NCBI RefSeq assembly: GCF_001076885.1
Contig: NZ_JVDT01000011.1
Coordinates: forward strand, 1-46,197
Reading direction: 5' to 3'
Origin: Bacillus sp. 522_BSPC
GTDB taxonomy: Bacteria > Bacillota > Bacilli > Bacillales > Cytobacillaceae
DNA length: 46,197 bases
Shown here piece after piece: positions 42,281 to 46,197 of this stretch. The number at the start of each line of letters is the position of its first letter. Position 1 is the stretch's first letter. The translations under genes were made by a program, and so were the position numbers. The notes under the pieces are model-generated. The model saw only the letters and a program-made list of their open reading frames with translations. It was not told the DNA's origin and searched no databases.

Positions 42281-42391
42281 TTATTTTGCAGATTTTTTTC
42301 CGCAATTACATCCTGATTTTTTCTTTTTTGTTTTAGTTGTTGCTTTCGGCTTTTCTGTCCCTTTTACTTTAAATACTTTTTTCTCCAGCAA
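42281..42391 (-). CDS. 36-residue Lys-rich protein with C-terminal CNC motif
   Basis: This is too short for ordinary gene calling but well framed: GGAGGG six bases before a TTG start, a stop at 42281, and a strong terminator 5 bp later. The peptide runs MLEKKVFKVKGTEKPKA, then a Thr/Lys repeat-like stretch, and ends KSGCNCGKKSAK. Of 36 residues about 15 are Lys, so it is very basic, with only two cysteines (CxC). It lies between a spore lipoprotein gene and a yngL-like gene on the same strand. A small spore or DNA/metal-binding peptide is possible; I recognise no family. Confidence 0.68.
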   Translation of the reverse strand: MLEKKVFKVKGTEKPKATTKTKKKKSGCNCGKKSAK

Positions 42392-42509
42392 CTCAATCCC
42401 TCCAATAATAATATCTATACACGAATAAAAACACTGTTCTCAAACGTGCCTTAACACATTGTATGACGGAATGAAATGCATGTGTAAACAACTAGCCTAC
42501 CTAATGCAG

Positions 42510-42866
42510 TTAATCAACAAACACTCTTTGTAAGATAGCTTCAATTAAGGAAGCTCCTCCTGCTATCGCAAAGACAAGCACAAAAGGTCCACAAATGCTT
42601 GGAAAGATATAATATAAAAGGGTAAGGAAGATTGCGACCCACACACCAGTACACCAATAGCAGCTAATTAACTCTCCAAAGAAACCACGGATTTTTCCAG
42701 ATTTAGGAACTATATAAACTTCTGTTTGCCCATCATTATTCTGTTCCTCTACTTCATCTAAAAACAACTTACGGAAAGATTCTGTCATTCGATCAAAAAC
42801 AATTAATCTCGTTAGACGAAAGCTTGCCAAAATTAATAAAAAAAACTCCATCCATTGGATATCCAT
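42510..42866 (-). CDS. DUF1360 protein, YngL-like sporulation-associated membrane protein
   Basis: This 118-residue membrane protein has an N-terminal helix with FFLLILASFRLTRLIVFD (about 8-25) and the DUF1360 hallmark ISCYWCTGVWVAIFLTLLYYIF (about 68-88), then a third helix. GGAGGGG nine bases upstream fixes the ATG. YngL-type proteins are made during sporulation in Bacillus; molecular function is unknown. Confidence 0.85.
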   Translation of the reverse strand: MDIQWMEFFLLILASFRLTRLIVFDRMTESFRKLFLDEVEEQNNDGQTEVYIVPKSGKIRGFFGELISCYWCTGVWVAIFLTLLYYIFPSICGPFVLVFAIAGGASLIEAILQRVFVD

Positions 42867-42949
42867 CTAGATTCTCCCCTCCAATCGACCAAGAAATAGT
42901 AAACGGATAGTCAGATGCCCAAATTTTGAGAAAAAAGGCGTTTGTCCGT

Positions 42950-42978
42950 AACCCATAAGGCTCTTCGGCAATATGTTA
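42950..42978 (+). promoter_or_regulatory. Possible sigma-K promoter of the cotY/cotZ gene
   Basis: AACC at 42950-42953 and CAATATGTTA at 42969-42978 approximate the sigma-K elements (AC, then CATA-N3-TA with about 16 bp between), 49 bp before the coat gene. The -10 has an extra A, so this is tentative. Confidence 0.3.
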
Positions 42979-43026
42979 GTAATGTAAGAAACATAAAGAA
43001 AGAAACAAACAAGGAGGAAAACAATT

Positions 43027-43515
43027 ATGGGTTGTGGAAAAAAAGAAGATATTTACGGTACATCCAGCTGTGTTTGCGAAGTGGTTCGTGCCATTAAAGA
43101 TATCCAAGATAACGCTGAAGACACTTGCGAATGCGAAACTAACTGTTTCTCAGAGCCACTAGGATCACTTGTATCTCCAACAAAGCGTAAAAAAGCTGAT
43201 ACTCGTGTATTCGTTTTAAGTTCTGCTGATGGCTCTCCATTCCATGCATTTTATACAGGTTCAGACTGCAACTGCGTTTCTATCTTTTTCCGAGTAGAGG
43301 ATGTTTTTGATAACTGCTGTGCAGTATTAAGAGTACTTGCTCCAATCGGTAAAGACGGAGAAACACTTGATATCGTTGGACACAAAGGAATCGATTTAAG
43401 CAAAATTTGTGAATTAGAAGGTTTTGTTCGCACTTCAAGTTGCATTACAGTTGACTTAAAATGCTTCTGCGCAGTTCAATGTATCGCTGACGTTGACTTA
43501 AATGTTTGTGACTAA
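43027..43515 (+). CDS. cotZ: Cysteine-rich spore coat/exosporium protein, CotY/CotZ (ExsY) family
   Basis: This 162-residue protein contains 16 cysteines and begins MGCGKKEDIYGTSSCVCEVVRAIKDIQD, as in CotY/CotZ of B. subtilis and ExsY/CotY of B. cereus. These self-assemble through disulfides into the spore crust or exosporium basal layer. The C-terminal SSCITVDLKCFCAVQCIADVD is also typical. An AAGGAGG-type RBS precedes the ATG. Only one member is present here, so CotY versus CotZ cannot be decided. Confidence 0.9.
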   Translation: MGCGKKEDIYGTSSCVCEVVRAIKDIQDNAEDTCECETNCFSEPLGSLVSPTKRKKADTRVFVLSSADGSPFHAFYTGSDCNCVSIFFRVEDVFDNCCAVLRVLAPIGKDGETLDIVGHKGIDLSKICELEGFVRTSSCITVDLKCFCAVQCIADVDLNVCD

Positions 43516-43544
43516 TAACGATAAAATTTATATGCTTTACCCTC

Positions 43545-43575
43545 GGAGGACGTCTATCTGGCTCCTCCATTTTTA
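43545..43575 (+). terminator. Terminator of the cotY/cotZ gene
   Basis: GGAGGA pairs with TCCTCC around a 12-nt loop and is followed by ATTTTTAT. The remaining gene-free stretch to 43909 shows no credible gene or RNA. Confidence 0.65.
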
Positions 43576-43909
43576 TGTTTACTCCTTTCTTTTTTCCATT
43601 ACATTTTATGCACGGAAAAGAGTTACCATGTTACCAGACAAACCTATTCATCGCGATTCACAAATTTGTTGAATATTGGACAATAAAAGGGGGGCCGCAT
43701 AATAAGCAGTTTCGATTATGTGGTGAAATTTTTTTTAAAAAGAATTCAAAATTACATATTATCTCAAAGCAAAAACGCATTTCATTCCCCTCTCAGTATG
43801 ATAAGCGGTGATTATAAAGCTAATCTTTTTCAAGAGAAGGCATCTATCATAGGGAGGAAAAAATACTGAATTTGTCAAAAACGCCTTGTTTGATTAGTAA
43901 TCCTTGTGT

Positions 43910-44203
43910 TTAGTCTTTGAATGATAACCCGTTTTCTTTTAATACAGACCTAAGTTTTGGTAAAGAAGCTGGTCCCATTCCGTGAAATTGCAAAATATCT
44001 TTCTCGCTATATTTTGATAGCTCCTTCAGCGATGTTATCCCATTGTTTTCCAATGCACGTCTTGCTGGTGCCGATAGCAATGAAAGAAATCCATTATTAG
44101 GTTTGCGTTCTGTCTCACAAATCGGGCAGGTTGGACAATCGCTGCTTTTAAAGTATTTGTGTCCCTTATCGCATGTTCTTAAAATTTTTTTTGAAGTAGT
44201 CAT
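43910..44203 (-). CDS. RNA polymerase alpha C-terminal domain-like (helix-hairpin-helix) protein
   Basis: This 97-residue protein has an N-terminal zinc-ribbon-like part (CDKGHKYFKSSDCPTCPICE, about 11-30) and a C-terminal alpha-CTD-like helix-hairpin-helix fold (ALENNGITSLKELSKYSEKDILQFHGMGPASLPKLRSVLKENG region, about 50-93). Similar stand-alone proteins occur in Bacillus genomes; binding to DNA is expected, but function is unknown. AAAGGGAGACAT precedes the ATG. Confidence 0.82.
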   Translation of the reverse strand: MTTSKKILRTCDKGHKYFKSSDCPTCPICETERKPNNGFLSLLSAPARRALENNGITSLKELSKYSEKDILQFHGMGPASLPKLRSVLKENGLSFKD

Positions 44204-44381
44204 AAAATGTCTCCCTTTTTGCTATTATTTTTTCCTTCAATATATCTAGTTAAAGAATTTAATTCATCCTTTTTTCCGCAGTTCTCAATCTACCAAAGTT
44301 TACCTAATTCAATACTTTTATATTCGTTTAATTTAATATTAACATTAAACTCCGAATGTTGATAAATTACCAAAAGAAAAA

Positions 44382-44490
44382 GGAGTTATTCCAAATCAAT
44401 GAACGGTTATAAATATATCATTAGCAGTAACCAATTTCGTAGATTACTGTATGTAATATATTTATACACCATCTAATTTGAAATAACTCC
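44382..44490. repeat. 109-bp imperfect inverted repeat downstream of cotO
   Basis: The left arm beginning GGAGTTATTCCAAAT and the reverse complement of the right arm (GGAGTTATTTCAAAT) match over about 50 bp, including TATAAATATAT and CAGTAA(C/T)C blocks, with a short apex at about 44434. RNA from either strand would form one long hairpin. It could be a MITE-like element or the cotO terminator. The rest of 44204-44508 holds nothing notable. Confidence 0.65.
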
Positions 44491-44508
44491 ATTAATGCGA
44501 TGAATTAA

Positions 44509-45027
44509 TTAAATACCAATCATTCTTACTTCTTGAATCACAGCTATTTTTAAGGTGACGATCGACTGATCCATTAGTTTTATATCAACATTTCCGTCTG
44601 TTAAACCAACTATAAATCCACGAATATTCTCATTAGCCGTTATAACAATACACGGGACTGGTGGCAACTGCTTAGGAAAATTAAGTAAGTACTCTAATTT
44701 CTCGACTATCTCCATCTCTTTAAAGCTTTTTAACCGTTTAAAGGCAGGTTTTCTTGGAGATTTTTCCACTTGCTGCTCCTGATAATTTTGCATTTGTTCC
44801 TGGGTATTCATTGTGGAGGCTTGCTTTTCCGCTCCTTCTTTTGAGAGCTCTTTTGTTTCTTTGATCTCTTGGAGCATTTCTTCTTTTTGCTTTTTCTCCA
44901 TCAGTTCTTTGTATTGCTTCTGTTTAGCAATTTTTGCAGAATAGCTTACTTGCATATTGCCTTCCATCTTTTTGGTACCAGACTGAGAAAGATAAGGCTT
45001 ACTATTCTCACTGTACACAATTTTCAC
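44509..45027 (-). CDS. cotO: Spore coat protein CotO
   Basis: This 172-residue protein matches CotO (YjbX). The first ~110 residues are charged, coiled-coil-like and rich in Lys, Glu and Gln (KQKQYKELMEKKQKEEMLQEI). The C-terminal ~60 residues form the conserved domain (VEKLEYLLNFPKQLPPVPCIVIT, then RGFIVGLTDGNVDIKL). CotO is an outer-coat morphogenetic protein under CotE/CotH control. It is adjacent to fabI, as in B. subtilis. Confidence 0.88.
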   Translation of the reverse strand: MKIVYSENSKPYLSQSGTKKMEGNMQVSYSAKIAKQKQYKELMEKKQKEEMLQEIKETKELSKEGAEKQASTMNTQEQMQNYQEQQVEKSPRKPAFKRLKSFKEMEIVEKLEYLLNFPKQLPPVPCIVITANENIRGFIVGLTDGNVDIKLMDQSIVTLKIAVIQEVRMIGI

Positions 45028-45159
45028 CTCCTAAAACATTAACCATATTTTTTATAGGATTCATCCTAATGTATGCATGATTTGCCTAATACGTAACTTT
45101 AATTATCAAAAAATGAAAAGAAGTGTATGTGGAAAGACGAAGTGGTTTGGTCAAAAAAT

Positions 45160-45189
45160 AAGACAACCCATCAGCTGATGAGTTGTCTT
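45160..45189 (-). terminator. Terminator of fabI
   Basis: AAGACAAC-CATCAG pairs with CTGATG-GTTGTCTT (one mismatch, tight apex) 9 bp past the fabI stop, followed on the minus strand by ATTTTTTG. Confidence 0.8.
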
Positions 45190-45197
45190 TAATTGAA

Positions 45198-45971
45198 TTA
45201 ACCAACAATGTGGAAACCTGAATCTACATGAATATTCTCTCCAGTTATTCCTCTTGCTAGATCACTAAACAAGAACAATGCTGTATCTCCTACTTCTTCT
45301 GGAGTTGTTGTTCTTCTAAGTGGAGAACGCTCCTCGATTTCTTTTAAAATGGAATTGAAATCACTAATTCCTTTTGCAGATAATGTGCGAATTGGCCCTG
45401 CGGAAATAGAGTTCACACGAATACCTTCTTTTCCTAAATCAGCAGCTAAATAACGAACGCTTGCATCCAAGGAAGCTTTTGCAACACCCATTACATTATA
45501 ATTTCTAATTGCACGCTCTCCGCCTAAATAAGTTAATGTAACAATACTTCCGCCTTCTGTCATTAAGCCTTTTGCTTCTTTAGCAACCGCGGTTAATGAA
45601 TAGGAACTAATATTGTGCGCAAGTAAAAAACCGTCTCTTGTTGTATTCATATAGTCGCCTTGTAATTCTTCTTTATGAGCAAAAGCGATGCAATGAGCAA
45701 TCCCATGAATTACCCCAACTTCTTTTTTTATTGCTTCAAAGCAAGTGGCAATTTCTTGATCATTAGTAACATCACATGGTAACACAATACTATCTGATGA
45801 ATCTAAAGTAGCAACAAGGTCACGAACGCTTTTTTCTAATCTTTCCCCTGCATAAGTGAAAATTAACCGAGCACCAGCTTTATGCAAGGAAGTCGCAATT
45901 CCCCATGCAATACTTCTTTTATTTGCAACACCCATGACAACATAGGTTTTGCCCTTTAATGAAAAAGTCAT
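45198..45971 (-). CDS. fabI: Enoyl-[acyl-carrier-protein] reductase (NADH), FabI
   Basis: FabI catalyses the last step of each fatty-acid elongation cycle. The 257-residue SDR has the divergent N-terminal GVANKRSIAWGIA (14-26) characteristic of FabI, and the active-site Tyr148, Tyr158 and Lys165 in LTYLGGERAIRNYNVMGVAK. A perfect FapR operator lies upstream, placing it in the malonyl-CoA-controlled fatty-acid regulon. It is the triclosan-target type enzyme. Confidence 0.96.
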   Translation of the reverse strand: MTFSLKGKTYVVMGVANKRSIAWGIATSLHKAGARLIFTYAGERLEKSVRDLVATLDSSDSIVLPCDVTNDQEIATCFEAIKKEVGVIHGIAHCIAFAHKEELQGDYMNTTRDGFLLAHNISSYSLTAVAKEAKGLMTEGGSIVTLTYLGGERAIRNYNVMGVAKASLDASVRYLAADLGKEGIRVNSISAGPIRTLSAKGISDFNSILKEIEERSPLRRTTTPEEVGDTALFLFSDLARGITGENIHVDSGFHIVG

Positions 45972-46002
45972 TCTTATTCCTCCTATATACTATTACAAGT
46001 TA

Positions 46003-46019
46003 TTAGTACCTAGTACTAA
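46003..46019 (-). promoter_or_regulatory. FapR operator upstream of fabI
   Basis: TTAGTACCTAGTACTAA is a perfect 7-3-7 inverted repeat matching the FapR box (TTAGTAC half sites). It lies 32 bp before the fabI start. FapR releases it on binding malonyl-CoA. Confidence 0.85.
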
Positions 46020-46043
46020 TTTTACTACAAAAAAATAAAAAAA

Positions 46044-46070
46044 GAAAGCACTCATACAATAGGCACTTTC
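46044..46070 (-). terminator. Possible terminator of a gene entering from the right
   Basis: On the minus strand GAAAGTGC pairs with GTGCTTTC (two G-U pairs) and a long T run follows. It implies a minus-strand gene ending near 46106. Confidence 0.5.
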
Positions 46071-46105
46071 GTCATTTTTGTCATTAGCATACCGTATCGT
46101 CGTTA

Positions 46106-46197
46106 TTATCTGTTGCTTTTTTGGGATTTTAGCTTTGCATTTTTTGTTAAAAAGGGCTTAGAGGCGCTTTCTCTGTTACCCTTTCGTCCTTCTTTTT
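46106..46197 (-). CDS. Possible partial gene, C-terminal end only
   Basis: One minus-strand frame is open from the window edge to tandem stops (TAATAA) and ends in a basic tail (KPFLTKNAKLKSQKSNR). A terminator-like hairpin follows. With about 30 residues visible, no family can be given; another frame that stops at 46147-46149 cannot be excluded. Confidence 0.3.
   Translation of the reverse strand, partial: KEGRKGNRESASKPFLTKNAKLKSQKSNR

Noticed and set aside
43575-43811. 78-codon plus-strand open frame after the coat gene
   Set aside because: It begins at the T-rich tail of the coat gene terminator, lacks an RBS and shows no family features.
1-46197. CRISPR array, prophage or defence island
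   Set aside because: No regularly spaced repeats, phage structural genes or recognisable defence genes were seen on either strand; the reverse transcriptases belong to group II introns, not to retrons or DRT systems.

Overview
The window looks like a chromosomal segment of an AT-rich, endospore-forming Bacillaceae (Bacillus/Niallia type; the genus is inferred). The spore block on the right (fabI, cotO, a cotY/cotZ gene, yngL-like gene, a spoVAC-D-E operon, yjcZ, spoVIF, yjcD, yjcF-yjcG-yjcH) resembles the yjbW-yjcH neighbourhood of B. subtilis. Operators recognised by eye (cre, NagR/dre, NrdR, FapR) are also of Bacillus type.

Left third (1-23 kb) is carbohydrate use. pxpA (5-oxoprolinase subunit A) is followed leftwards by a repeat-type terminator. 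Next comes an amino-sugar operon on the minus strand, nagA-nagB-nagR-murQ-nagP, whose first four genes overlap by 4 nt. A LacI-type regulator and an orphan GT2 glycosyltransferase follow. The Leloir operon galK-galE-galT is divergent from an AraC-type regulator. A gluconate regulon comprises gntK, a short 6-phosphogluconate dehydrogenase, an RpiR-type regulator and gntP. These are linked by repeated GAAA-(A/T)n-TTTC operator-like sites and by cre-like sites. Two paralogous C45-type N-terminal-nucleophile acyltransferases are interleaved with the gluconate genes.

Middle (23-33.4 kb): a small unknown gene, tRNA-Val(GAC), an FMN reductase divergent from a DoxX protein with an Fnr/Rex-like palindrome between them, and the anaerobic ribonucleotide reductase locus. 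nrdD is the most striking feature. It is cut into three exons (192 codons, 399 1/3 codons and 71 nt) by two full-length group II introns. Both introns lie in the sense direction, each encodes an RT-maturase-HNH protein, and both have the same 34-nt domain V. Removing 29947-32611 and 25869-28748 restores a continuous 614-codon NrdD. The second junction lies 4 nt after the codon of the predicted glycyl-radical glycine. The nrdD stop codon overlaps the TTG start of nrdG, so coupled nrdG translation should need the spliced message. A pair of NrdR boxes precedes nrdD.

Right third (33.4-46.2 kb): yjcH-yjcG-yjcF, a DUF421 membrane protein, a YjcD-like UvrD-family helicase with an N-terminal cysteine motif, and sporulation genes. 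Between the genes lie a previously unlisted 36-codon TTG-start gene with a CNC motif, a hairpin between spoVAD and spoVAE, a 109-bp inverted repeat downstream of cotO, and a perfect FapR operator before fabI. No CRISPR array, prophage, rRNA or DNA transposon was seen. The two group II introns are the only clear mobile elements.
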